Assembly (NCBI GenBank): GCA_004213175.1
Contig: SHAT01000021.1
Coordinates: forward strand, 1 to 33,805
Source: Pseudomonadota bacterium
GTDB lineage: Bacteria > SAR324 > NAC60-12
Length of the DNA stretch: 33,805 bases
Direction: 5' to 3'
A program made the translations under genes and the position numbers. The notes below the pieces were generated by a model. That model saw only the letters and a program-made list of their open reading frames with translations. It did no database searches and was not told where the DNA came from. Below, piece after piece: positions 26,250-33,805 of the stretch (its first letter is position 1; each line of letters starts with the position of its first letter).

Positions 26250-27422
26250 ATGATAATAAAAAAAAATCTTGATGCAGATTTTTTTCTTTACACGCTGCTT
26301 ATTTTCAGTCTGCTGAGTTTTTTGTTTATCAACAAATTGAGTGCTCAGGAGGGAGCCGTTAATTCAGATCAGTCTCAGGAAGAAGATTTATCTCCGGAAA
26401 AAGCAGCTGAATCAGCTGAAAAAAAACAAACTCTTGAAGAACTACTTGCCATCCCTTTTAACCAAATAAAGGAAGAACAAGAAGAAATGCAACTTTCAGG
26501 AGACGGAAGCGTTGATGAAAAACAAAGGAGATCAAATAAAGGAGATGTAAAACTTCCTCCACCACCCGAACAAAGAAGAGTTGAAAGAAATATTGAAAAA
26601 CAGCTAGATCAGATTTTCCGTGAAAAATTGCCTAAAGAGTACGTAGGTGTATCAGTTAGTATTCGCTATATCTTGGAAACTGCACCTGTTACCAAGCGTG
26701 ATAAAAGTATTTCAAAAATAAAATTGCCTGGATTCGAAAATAATGTCTGGGTACCAACACAAACAAAAAAAATCGTTGGAATTGTAAATCAGGTAAGACC
26801 GTATACAACAATTTTTGCTGTTGTGAATACACCTGTCTCACTCTTCAATGTTGAAGTTCTGCGCCAAACATTGGATGAACGTATTAAATTTCTCAACCTA
26901 ACCGGTAGAGATGTGCTTAAAATGGTACATGTACCATTTACTACACCTGCAAAATCATCTGTAACTACCCTAGAAAACGCTGCGGTTGAAATTGCAGAAG
27001 CAGAAAAGGCTGCAACTGAGGGCAATACCGAAACAGAAAATGATAACGGTACAATAATTGATGGAGAACCCGCATTAGAAGGTGAACAGGAAACCCTGTC
27101 GGCAGTGGAAGAAATACCTGAAGCTGTTTTGGAACCTAATCCTAAACCAAGACGTATTGACATGAAGGCCAAGGTTGAAACTACACGTTATTTACTGCAG
27201 GCCAGAAAAGCTTACATGAGTGAGAATTATGATTCAGCTATAACAGCTCTGCGCAGAGCAATTGAATTAAATCCTTTTTCCTCACAAGCTTTTGCTATGC
27301 TTGGTTCCATATACTACCGGCTTGGCTGGAATAGAATGGCATTGGAAAATTGGCAACATGCTCTTGAACTTGATCCAACAAATGATGGGTTGAAAAAATA
27401 TATAATGCGTTTGTCCAGGTAA
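26250..27422 (+). CDS. exported TPR protein with divergent ring-building-like domain
   Basis: The 390-aa protein has a signal peptide (FFLYTLLIFSLLSFLF, cleavage after LSA), a charged region (35-105), and a domain at 108-230 with the same order of elements as the neighbouring FliF-like domains: helix IEKQLDQIFREKLPKEYVGV, then SKIKLPGFENNVW, then VNQVRPYTTIFAVVNTPVSL and a final strand VLKMVHVPF. The DRGD motif is replaced by TGRDVL. An acidic linker leads to TPR units (YMSENYDSAITALRRAIELN and NRMALENWQHALELDPT; 310-385). Its start is 3 nt after the upstream stop, with a GGAG inside that gene's end. Inferred partner of both flanking proteins. Confidence 0.72.
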   Translation: MIIKKNLDADFFLYTLLIFSLLSFLFINKLSAQEGAVNSDQSQEEDLSPEKAAESAEKKQTLEELLAIPFNQIKEEQEEMQLSGDGSVDEKQRRSNKGDVKLPPPPEQRRVERNIEKQLDQIFREKLPKEYVGVSVSIRYILETAPVTKRDKSISKIKLPGFENNVWVPTQTKKIVGIVNQVRPYTTIFAVVNTPVSLFNVEVLRQTLDERIKFLNLTGRDVLKMVHVPFTTPAKSSVTTLENAAVEIAEAEKAATEGNTETENDNGTIIDGEPALEGEQETLSAVEEIPEAVLEPNPKPRRIDMKAKVETTRYLLQARKAYMSENYDSAITALRRAIELNPFSSQAFAMLGSIYYRLGWNRMALENWQHALELDPTNDGLKKYIMRLSR

Positions 27423-27424
27423 AT

Positions 27425-29368
27425 ATGATGACAAAAACAAAATCAAAACCTAACAAGAAAATTTTCAAAAATCTATGCAGATTTTTTCTACCAATATTCT
27501 TTTTCTGTTTTATCTTAACTTTGCTTGCCCCTGCATTTTCCCTTCAGGCACAGGAAAGGGTAAAATCACTTAGCATACGTCAATTTGAAATTGAGGAGGC
27601 AATTCGCAATGGGCTTAAGTATTACCTTGATCCGAAGGATTACGTGCTGCGAGTAAAACTATTTGGGGAAGAACGTGCGGTTAGTATGGCAAACGAAACT
27701 CTCCCTGGTTTTGGACAGTTGAATGACCCTTCCAGTACAAGCGGAGCGAAATATTGGCAGATTACGAGGATGAGGGTCGATCTGGTAATGCATAAAGAAG
27801 TTTCACCTTCAGTCAATTCCTATATCGGTGAAATTGTACCCATACTCAGTGGGCTCGATTATGATCGCGGTGATGAACTTATTTTTGTGCCGATCCTTCC
27901 AAGTGAGCCTTTTCCGGAAAAACTAGAAAAACCTGCAGAAGCAGAAGGATTACCTGATCCGATGGCGGAAGCTGTTACAGAAGATGAAAAAGCAAAAAAG
28001 GGCGAACAAAAAACGGAAGCTGATTCAGCAGTTGAAGAAGCCGAAAAATTGCTCGAAGAAGAACCTTTCTGGTTGAAAATGAGTGATATTGAAAAAATAC
28101 TAGCCGGAATGCTGATTTTTCTTATACTTTTGTTTTTTTGGGTCCTATGGAAATTAAAAAAGGTCAAAGAAAATGTCAGCACAGAACAAATTGGTTATCC
28201 TGCTCTAATGCCACCTAATACAAATAATCATCAACTACCCTCCACTCCTGATCAGGGTTTGGTTTCAATTCCAGGTCCGATTGACAAGCTGGTTGAAAGT
28301 GATGGACATCCAGAATATAAAGTGAACAATACCATGTTGAACGAGGAGAATGAAAGTCTTGTTCAGGAAATTATTAAGCAGCTCATAGGTCGTGATGACT
28401 GGAAACAAGAGCTTGTGCATGAGATGTCACGCGATAAACAATCAATGGAAATGCTTACCCAACTTATTGCAACGTTTGGAATGAGTGCTTCAAGGACACT
28501 CTTTGCAGGTACTATCCCTCAAAAAACATTTTTGGAACTTGAAAAGTTGGCAGAAGATTCTGATCTGTCTCCAGAAGATGCAAACTCTGTTTTAAAGGAC
28601 GTTCAGAAATTTTTACTCACCAAACAGTTGACGGATCCCGAAGAAAACAAAACAAATCCATTCGGATTCATGGAACAGTTAACTACATCACAAATCGGAT
28701 TTTTGATCAAAGAAGAACCTGCAAAAATAAAAGCCTTCGTTATTGTAAGGATGGAAAGTGAGGAAGCAGCCGAATTACTTCGTGAGCTGCCAAAAGACGA
28801 ACGCACCAAAGTAGCATTGGAAATGGGAAAACTACACGAACTTCCACTTGAGCTGGTAGAAAAGATTGGCAACAACCTCGCTGAAAAAGCGAGATCTGTT
28901 CCAGATGAGGGCACGGTAGGAGTTGATGGAGTTAAATTCATTGCAGACGTGCTCAGTGATCTAGATAACTCAACCAGAGATGAATTGATCAATGGTTTGC
29001 GTACCTCAGATATTAAAATGAGTGATAACATAGAAAGTAACTGCTTTATTTTTGACTCACTTCCGGATGTGCCTAAAGATATTTTGTTGGAAGTAGTCCG
29101 TAAAATACAACCTGATTCAGTAATTACTGCGATTTCAGGTTCTACCACAAAAATAAAAGAGTCAGTAATTATGTGTTTCCCTGAAAAAAGTCGTGCTGCC
29201 TTGGTTTCTTCACTAAAAACAAAAACTCCGGAAATAGAAGAAATCCGGGAAGCACGAAAATTATTTACGATGTCTATGCGAGAAATGGCTGATGCAGGGA
29301 AACTCGATTTGAAAGAAGTTAATTCGAAATTCTCAAATAATAACAGCCCAGCCGAAGCTGCTGCTTAG
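27425..29368 (+). CDS. FliF-like periplasmic domain fused to cytoplasmic FliG-like domains
   Basis: This 647-aa protein joins MS-ring and rotor parts. A signal or anchor helix (19-42) is followed by one RBM3-like domain (55-160, ending LDYDRGDELIFVPILP), an acidic linker, a TM helix (224-244) and a cytoplasmic half. Residues 305-400 are helical and FliG-N-like. Residues 414-490 match FliG middle domain (QIGFLIKEEPAKIKAF, ESEEAAELLRELPKDERTKV). GVDGVKFIADVLSDLD (499-513) is the FliG armadillo linker, and 541-625 match FliG C-terminal domain (FIFDSLPDVPKDILLEVVRK, ITAISGSTTKIKESV, ending MREMADAGKL). By my alignment, E. coli FliG Asp288/Asp289 correspond to Ser595/Ser596, so canonical stator contacts may be lost. 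It starts 2 nt after the previous gene. Confidence 0.85.
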   Translation: MMTKTKSKPNKKIFKNLCRFFLPIFFFCFILTLLAPAFSLQAQERVKSLSIRQFEIEEAIRNGLKYYLDPKDYVLRVKLFGEERAVSMANETLPGFGQLNDPSSTSGAKYWQITRMRVDLVMHKEVSPSVNSYIGEIVPILSGLDYDRGDELIFVPILPSEPFPEKLEKPAEAEGLPDPMAEAVTEDEKAKKGEQKTEADSAVEEAEKLLEEEPFWLKMSDIEKILAGMLIFLILLFFWVLWKLKKVKENVSTEQIGYPALMPPNTNNHQLPSTPDQGLVSIPGPIDKLVESDGHPEYKVNNTMLNEENESLVQEIIKQLIGRDDWKQELVHEMSRDKQSMEMLTQLIATFGMSASRTLFAGTIPQKTFLELEKLAEDSDLSPEDANSVLKDVQKFLLTKQLTDPEENKTNPFGFMEQLTTSQIGFLIKEEPAKIKAFVIVRMESEEAAELLRELPKDERTKVALEMGKLHELPLELVEKIGNNLAEKARSVPDEGTVGVDGVKFIADVLSDLDNSTRDELINGLRTSDIKMSDNIESNCFIFDSLPDVPKDILLEVVRKIQPDSVITAISGSTTKIKESVIMCFPEKSRAALVSSLKTKTPEIEEIREARKLFTMSMREMADAGKLDLKEVNSKFSNNNSPAEAAA

Positions 29369-29398
29369 CAAACTCTAATCGAATACAAAGCCAATAAC

Positions 29399-30442
29399 TT
29401 AATCCAACTCCAGAATTAACTGCATAACATTTTGCGGTTTTATTGTTGTCAAGCACTGTAGATGGTTCGGATTCCTGCATTTCCCACGTCCATCTTTGCT
29501 ACAAGGACGACAATTGAGCACTTCATTTGTTTCCAATAATTTACTTTCCTTCAGAAACGGTACATATCCAAATTCCCTAACAGTAGGACCAAAAATGACA
29601 ATTGCAGGGGTATTAACTGCTTCAGCCATATGACTTACAGATGTATCATTTGTTACAACCAATCTTGCATGCTTTAGCAATTCAGCTGATTCTATAGTAG
29701 AAAAAATCCCTGCCGTATTGTGGATTTTTCCGTGATATTCTTGTTTAAGTTGTGTAGTCTCTTTTTCATTTGAATCCCCCACTAGTACCACAGGCCAACC
29801 ATTTGCGACTAAATCAGAAATCAGTAAACGAAAATTTGCCAAAGGCCAGCACTTTAGCGGATATGAAGCAGAAGCTCCAATTGCGATAAAACGATTCGAT
29901 AGAAGTCTGTTATTCTCCATAAATATTTTTACAGATAAAACAGCATCTTTGTTCGGGAATAATTCTGTGTGATTCTGTAGTTCGATTTGAGTAATTTCTT
30001 GCAGTGGAACTAGTAGGTGCTGACGCTGAGGCGGAGTATTTTTAAGGGTATTGATTTTAAATCGGATCAACAAACTTCTTTGCCAACTACGTTTGTTGAT
30101 GGACCTGACTTGTGGACTTTTAAACAGTCCAAAACCAGAAAGATTCCAGACTATCCAAATACTTCTTATTGAGCGATGTGCATCATAAATCAATTCAAAC
30201 TTCTCTTTACTCAGTTTTCTTATCAAATTAGACAGTTCTATGAAGGATTCTTTTCTGTTGTGAAAAATATAATTATCAATGTGTGGGTTATTAACCAGCA
30301 CAGATCCTATTCCGTAAGAAGTCAATAGTGTTATTTCTGATTTAGGAAAAACACGCTTTAATTCACGGGGAATCGGGCTTGACAGAACCAAATCACCCAA
30401 AGCACTGAAACGGATTATGAGTATTTTTCGTGGATTAAACAA
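29399..30442 (-). CDS. glycosyltransferase family 9 (heptosyltransferase-like)
   Basis: This GT-B glycosyltransferase, 347 aa, resembles ADP-heptose:LPS heptosyltransferases that build the LPS inner core on the cytoplasmic face of the inner membrane. Motifs: ILIIRFSALGDLVLSSPIPR at the N-terminus, GASASYPLKCWPLANFRLL, then GWPVVLVGDSNEKE and VTNDTSVSHMAEAVNTPAIV with FGPTVREFGY. A Cys-rich end (CRPCSKDGRGKC) is common in the family. The start is TTG at 30442: an in-frame stop lies 28 nt upstream and no ATG fits between. Acceptor and sugar cannot be told from sequence. Confidence 0.9.
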   Translation of the reverse strand: MFNPRKILIIRFSALGDLVLSSPIPRELKRVFPKSEITLLTSYGIGSVLVNNPHIDNYIFHNRKESFIELSNLIRKLSKEKFELIYDAHRSIRSIWIVWNLSGFGLFKSPQVRSINKRSWQRSLLIRFKINTLKNTPPQRQHLLVPLQEITQIELQNHTELFPNKDAVLSVKIFMENNRLLSNRFIAIGASASYPLKCWPLANFRLLISDLVANGWPVVLVGDSNEKETTQLKQEYHGKIHNTAGIFSTIESAELLKHARLVVTNDTSVSHMAEAVNTPAIVIFGPTVREFGYVPFLKESKLLETNEVLNCRPCSKDGRGKCRNPNHLQCLTTIKPQNVMQLILELD

Positions 30443-30534
30443 AGAACCTTGAACAATAAAGCCAAAATTTCATAGAGTTTGCATCAGCTTTCTCAAACTA
30501 ATAAAACTATAGCAGAAAAAATCAAACCATTGAA

Positions 30535-30915
30535 ATGGAAATAAATCAAACAAGCTCCGCGATTCAGCAGAAAAATTTATTTTCTGGAAATCATAAGAGT
30601 TCTTCTTTTTCAAATGTTAAAAGACTTTCATTTGAGAATATCCGTGTTTTTCGTCAGCAATTTGAACAGGAGACATTCCCTTCAAGTAGCATAGTTGGGG
30701 ATGAACAGCATCAGACCATGTTGGTTGCGATGTACGAAGGAACCGAAAAATTACTCAATCAGGATGTCTCAGAATTTGCTGTAATCGAATATCTTGAAGG
30801 GTTGAAATTGACCGCGAAAGAATTACTCCAGCAGGGTATTTCTGGAGATAAGTTCAGAAGCACTTTACTTGAACATTCCGTCTCAACTGTGCTTGATCTA
30901 GTCCGCTCTTCCTAA
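30535..30915 (+). CDS. small protein of unknown function
   Basis: I do not recognise this 126-aa protein. It has no signal peptide or TM segment. The first 40 residues are polar and likely disordered (Gln, Ser, Asn-rich); the remainder looks helical (VFRQQFEQETFPSS, HQTMLVAMYEGTEKLL, GLKLTAKELLQQGISGDKFR). It starts 92 nt from the divergent GT9 gene and ends 3 nt from the convergent pmbA stop. The frame is open across the whole gap with normal-looking codon use, so it is probably real. Confidence 0.6.
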   Translation: MEINQTSSAIQQKNLFSGNHKSSSFSNVKRLSFENIRVFRQQFEQETFPSSSIVGDEQHQTMLVAMYEGTEKLLNQDVSEFAVIEYLEGLKLTAKELLQQGISGDKFRSTLLEHSVSTVLDLVRSS

Positions 30916-30918
30916 ATT

Positions 30919-32274
30919 TCATGTTCCGCTGACCATCATTTTGTCAATTTTAAATGCGGGAGTTAGTATAGAACTGCGTTCGTCTATTTCATTGCCGATC
31001 ATTTTTAAATTATTCAACATTTCAGCAAAAGTTCCAGCTATTGTAAATTCGCTTACAGGCTCCGCTAATTTGCCTTCTCTAATCCATATCCCCTGTCCTC
31101 CTCTTGAAAAATCTCCTGTTACTATGTTTGCACCCTGGCCCGTCATAGATGTTAGATATAATCCGTTTTTGACACTTGCAATCAGTTCCTCCTCTGGATA
31201 ATCACCAAGTTTAAGAATAAGGTTTGAAATTCCACCAGAGTGACCATTAGAAGCCATACCTAGCTTATTTGCTGAATAAGTTGAAAGCATATAATTTTTC
31301 AACACTCCATTTTCAATCAAAACTAACGGTTTTGCCTGAACCCCTTCACTGTCAAAGTGTCTGCTTCCGAGTTTCCCTGGAAGCAAAGGATTATCTATTA
31401 AATTTATTTTTGCATTCGCAATTGATTCATCTAATTTATTCAACAAAAATGACTGCTTGCGAAACAGGTTTTCACCCATCAATGCAGAAGCAATTTTTCC
31501 AAGAAAACTTTGAGCCATTTCAGAACTGAAGACGACTGGTACTTCTTGACTGGGGGGCTTTACTGCACCCAATTTACGCAGGGTTCTCCGACGGGCTTTT
31601 TCAACAATATCTTCTGGTGAAGTTAGATTCTTGTGAAAACGCGCAGCACTGTACCAACCGTCAGTTTGTTTTCGCCCGACATTAGTTGATTCCCTTTCGT
31701 TTGATTTTGGTTCTATATCATCTGCAATCATCGAAATACCCATGCTATAAAGAGTTTTTGTCTCCCCTTCCAAAAAACCATTTGAATCTGCATGTACCAC
31801 GTAAGATTTGCTATCAGAGTAAAATGATTGGTCTGTTTTTAATCTTTGGTCTGTGTTTAGACTCAACGCTTCCAGATTAAGAGAAATTTTAACTTTTTCT
31901 CCTGAACTTAACTTGCTATAATCTGGATCGAGAAATTCTAGATCCCCAGGGGCACGTCCCTGTAATGCAGGATCAGGGAGGGTGTAAAACTTGTCTTCAC
32001 CCATATAAGGCAATGCTTCTAGTGTAGAACGAATTAAAGGCGCAAGAGTCTCTTCTCTAAAATCATTTGAGGAGACAGTTGAGCGCCGATTGTTTTTTGA
32101 AATTGTAATATGAATTCCGGATGAACCTGATTCCTGAAGTGATTCAATCTTGTTTTCACGCACATCTACCTGAAATGAGATTGACTTCGCCAAAGAAACA
32201 GATACTTGCTCAGTACCATACCCCAGTGCCAGATCAATGACATCTTTTGCTATTTTTTTATTATCTTCTAACAT
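30919..32274 (-). CDS. pmbA: TldD/PmbA family protein (TldE/PmbA-type)
   Basis: TldE/PmbA forms a heterodimeric metallopeptidase with TldD that processes modified peptides and antitoxins; the zinc site lies in TldD, and this partner has no HExxxH. The 451 aa match PmbA length. N-terminal SISFQVDVRENKIESLQESG and GIHITISKNNRRSTVSSNDF, the middle VPVVFSSEMAQSFLGKIASAL and C-terminal TGDFSRGGQGIWIREGKL with EFTIAGTFAEMLNNL are family hallmarks. tldD is not in the window. It lies on the strand opposite the tRNA. Confidence 0.92.
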   Translation of the reverse strand: MLEDNKKIAKDVIDLALGYGTEQVSVSLAKSISFQVDVRENKIESLQESGSSGIHITISKNNRRSTVSSNDFREETLAPLIRSTLEALPYMGEDKFYTLPDPALQGRAPGDLEFLDPDYSKLSSGEKVKISLNLEALSLNTDQRLKTDQSFYSDSKSYVVHADSNGFLEGETKTLYSMGISMIADDIEPKSNERESTNVGRKQTDGWYSAARFHKNLTSPEDIVEKARRRTLRKLGAVKPPSQEVPVVFSSEMAQSFLGKIASALMGENLFRKQSFLLNKLDESIANAKINLIDNPLLPGKLGSRHFDSEGVQAKPLVLIENGVLKNYMLSTYSANKLGMASNGHSGGISNLILKLGDYPEEELIASVKNGLYLTSMTGQGANIVTGDFSRGGQGIWIREGKLAEPVSEFTIAGTFAEMLNNLKMIGNEIDERSSILTPAFKIDKMMVSGT

Positions 32275-32501
32275 ATTATTAGCTTAGTCGATTATCTTTA
32301 GCTCTTGTTTAATTCAGTAAAGACAAAATACATGGGTGGTCAAGTAAAATTTTTGAGAAAAAATTCCAATAAATTCCGGATATTAAACCTGTAATGAAAA
32401 AATGTTGTCTTGATTTATACATGAATTAGAGTCTAAATAGTAACATAACGTCAAACAACCACAAGCCTGAGTACCTTTTCAAATCATACTCTCCGCTGTA
32501 T

Positions 32502-32577
32502 GCTCCCATAGTTTAACTGGATAAAATAGGGGTTTCCTAAACCCTAGCTCCGTGTTCGAGTCACGGTGGGAGCACCA
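32502..32577 (+). tRNA. tRNA-Arg (anticodon CCT)
   Basis: The sequence folds as a full tRNA. Acceptor GCTCCCA pairs with TGGGAGC. The anticodon stem GGGGT/ACCCT (one G-T pair) holds the loop TTCCTAA, giving anticodon CCT for codon AGG. The T stem CCGTG/CACGG holds loop TTCGAGT. The discriminator is A and CCA is encoded (32575-32577). The variable region has 4 nt, so it is a class I tRNA. It sits 25 nt from the convergent integrase gene. Confidence 0.95.
32540..32577. other. putative attachment site at the tRNA 3' end
   Basis: Tyrosine recombinases of tRNA-borne elements commonly use the anticodon-loop-to-3'-end segment of the tRNA as att core. The tRNA 3' end faces the integrase with only 25 nt between, the usual arrangement. 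The exact core cannot be set without the other element end. Confidence 0.4.
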
Positions 32578-32602
32578 TTATAAATCAAATACTTAGAACA
32601 AT

Positions 32603-33742
32603 CTATGCAATCTTTGTTTTAGTGCTGGTGTCCATATAGGTGTCCATCGTTCCGGATTTTACACTCTTTTCATCCAACCATTTAATACTCTTCATCTCTT
32701 GCTCCGTGACTAAATTATATCTTTGGAAAGCACTATCTGTTTTGGCTCCGGATGCCTGTTTAATGACAAAATGATCATTCCCAGCAAGTCTCATATTATT
32801 AATGGCACAATGCCTTAGATCATGGAAATTGAAGTCCACAATTCCAGCAAATTCAACAGCTTTGTTATATGCTTTCCTATTAAATCTTCTGCTTTTACCA
32901 AACACATACCCCCCATCAATAGGCCTAGGGCAGGTACGTAAGAATTCAATAATTCGTGGATGTAATGGGATATTCCGACCAATTTTGTTTTTTGTACGTT
33001 CTCCGCCAAGTCTAATGAATCCCATTTTGAGATCAATCTCTTTCCAAGTGAGGTTTAAAATTTCTGCTTGCCTCATCGGAAGATAGAACCCAATCAATAC
33101 AATCCCTTTTAATGATGGTGGGCAATGCAGATGCAGAGACTCAAACTCATCTTGACTCAACACCCTTTCTCGGACATTGTTTTCTTCTAGGAGTTTTATT
33201 CGTCCTATTGGGTTTACTTCAATTTTTGCATGTTCAACAGCTTTATTTAACATTGCTCGCAAGTTTGAAACATCCCTATTTACTGTAGAAGGCTTAACGG
33301 CTCGCCCCTTACGTTTAGAAATTTCTGTAAGCCTCTTTTTTCTGAATAATTCAAGACGGTTTTTTGACAATTGACTTACTGTAATATCTCCTATGCCTTC
33401 TACACAAATTCTGAGGCATTTTTTAATACTCGAAAAACTTCTTCTTTGCTTTACTTCTGATAAATCAAGATACCAATCTCTCAGACTTCCTAGAGTAATA
33501 ATAGTATTCTTATTTTTGCGGATAGTCCTTCCTTCAGCTTTAGCAGTTTGAACTTCTCGTAAACGATTCTCGGCAGCTTGTTTGCTCATTCCTATCCGTT
33601 CTCTGGTACGTTTACCCTCTAAGTAGTACTCAATCCAATAATTCTTTGATTCGGCTTTTTGGACTTTATTTCCACATTTACATATCTTTCTTTTAATTCC
33701 ACCTCTTATCCTGCAGGCTGGACATTCAACTAAAATTCCCAT
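32603..33742 (-). CDS. tyrosine recombinase/integrase with N-terminal zinc-ribbon
   Basis: This site-specific integrase has 379 aa. An N-terminal four-Cys motif (C7, C10, C21, C23: CPAC ... CKC) looks like a small zinc ribbon. A SAM-like core-binding domain follows (80-180) and then the catalytic domain: Arg224 (FYLPMRQAEILNL), Lys251 or 253 (GGERTKNKIGR), His307 and Arg310 (FHDLRH), and Tyr342 (FQRYNLV). The usual His of the LLGH motif is Ala333 (SGAKTD), which is non-standard. It points toward the tRNA-Arg 3' end and probably catalyses integration of an element lying to the right, beyond the window. Confidence 0.92.
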   Translation of the reverse strand: MGILVECPACRIRGGIKRKICKCGNKVQKAESKNYWIEYYLEGKRTRERIGMSKQAAENRLREVQTAKAEGRTIRKNKNTIITLGSLRDWYLDLSEVKQRRSFSSIKKCLRICVEGIGDITVSQLSKNRLELFRKKRLTEISKRKGRAVKPSTVNRDVSNLRAMLNKAVEHAKIEVNPIGRIKLLEENNVRERVLSQDEFESLHLHCPPSLKGIVLIGFYLPMRQAEILNLTWKEIDLKMGFIRLGGERTKNKIGRNIPLHPRIIEFLRTCPRPIDGGYVFGKSRRFNRKAYNKAVEFAGIVDFNFHDLRHCAINNMRLAGNDHFVIKQASGAKTDSAFQRYNLVTEQEMKSIKWLDEKSVKSGTMDTYMDTSTKTKIA

Positions 33743-33805
33743 ATTTCATTTCCTCGTATTTAAGTGTTCGTTGATAATTTCTCGTGATTGAGATTTATTT
33801 CGCAG

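Noticed and set aside
28603-29148. 181-aa minus-strand ORF inside the FliF/FliG-like gene
   Set aside because: Antisense to well-matched FliG domains; Ser-rich composition typical of reverse frames.

Overview
The window is AT-rich, densely coding DNA of a Gram-negative, flagellated bacterium. Supporting genes include the flagellar export and switch genes, outer-membrane-type lipoproteins, an LPS-type heptosyltransferase (GT9) and IspE. The gene content and style (Ig-like/DUF2135 lipoprotein, a KorAB-type oxidoreductase, odd flagellar gene order) would fit a deep-branching marine proteobacterial or SAR324-like lineage. That placement is inference; no 16S or other clade marker is present.

Layout. 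1-2197 (-): the start of korB and complete korA, a 2-oxoacid:ferredoxin oxidoreductase. 2568-4109 (-): a low-complexity lipoprotein with Ig-like and carboxypeptidase-regulatory-like domains. 4448-6222 (+): an EamA exporter and a two-domain sulfurtransferase. 6305-8493 (-): the galT-galK operon with a recognisable promoter. 8909-10237 (+): an exported protein with ten 18-residue repeats. 10471-13838 (+): pepP, ispE and a lytic transglycosylase, tightly packed. 14101-18206 (+): flagellar fliL, a second fliL-like gene, fliN, fliO, fliP and fliQ. 18396-22377 (+): lon, a TauE/SafE permease and uridine kinase. 22403-23779 (-): a STAS-like/TM/ankyrin protein. 23889-29368 (+): a four-gene envelope operon. 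29399-32274: a GT9 glycosyltransferase, a small unknown gene and pmbA/tldE. 32502-32577: tRNA-Arg(CCT), followed at once by a convergent tyrosine recombinase that probably marks the edge of an integrated element extending past the window.

The most interesting part is 23889-29368. It encodes (i) an exported protein with a CsgG/FlgO-like N-terminal part and a beta-barrel-like C-terminus, (ii) a lipoprotein with two tandem domains resembling the FliF ring-building domain (RBM3, with a DRGD motif) plus TPR, (iii) an exported protein with a more divergent version of that domain plus TPR, and (iv) one polypeptide joining signal anchor, periplasmic FliF-like domain, transmembrane helix and cytoplasmic FliG middle and C-terminal domains. 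Spacings of 36, 3 and 2 nt argue for one operon. Together the products could span from outer membrane to a cytoplasmic rotor-like ring. This could be a second flagellar-motor-derived machine, or a highly divergent MS-ring/C-ring of this organism's own flagellum. The FliG-like part carries Ser-Ser where E. coli FliG has its Asp288/Asp289 torque pair.

A second notable signal is an 11-G run inside fliO. Gain or loss of one G brings a stop within a few codons, so it is a candidate phase-variable site. Most genes lack a strong Shine-Dalgarno sequence, and several ORF-track starts (TTG) are better moved to a downstream ATG; these choices are noted per gene.
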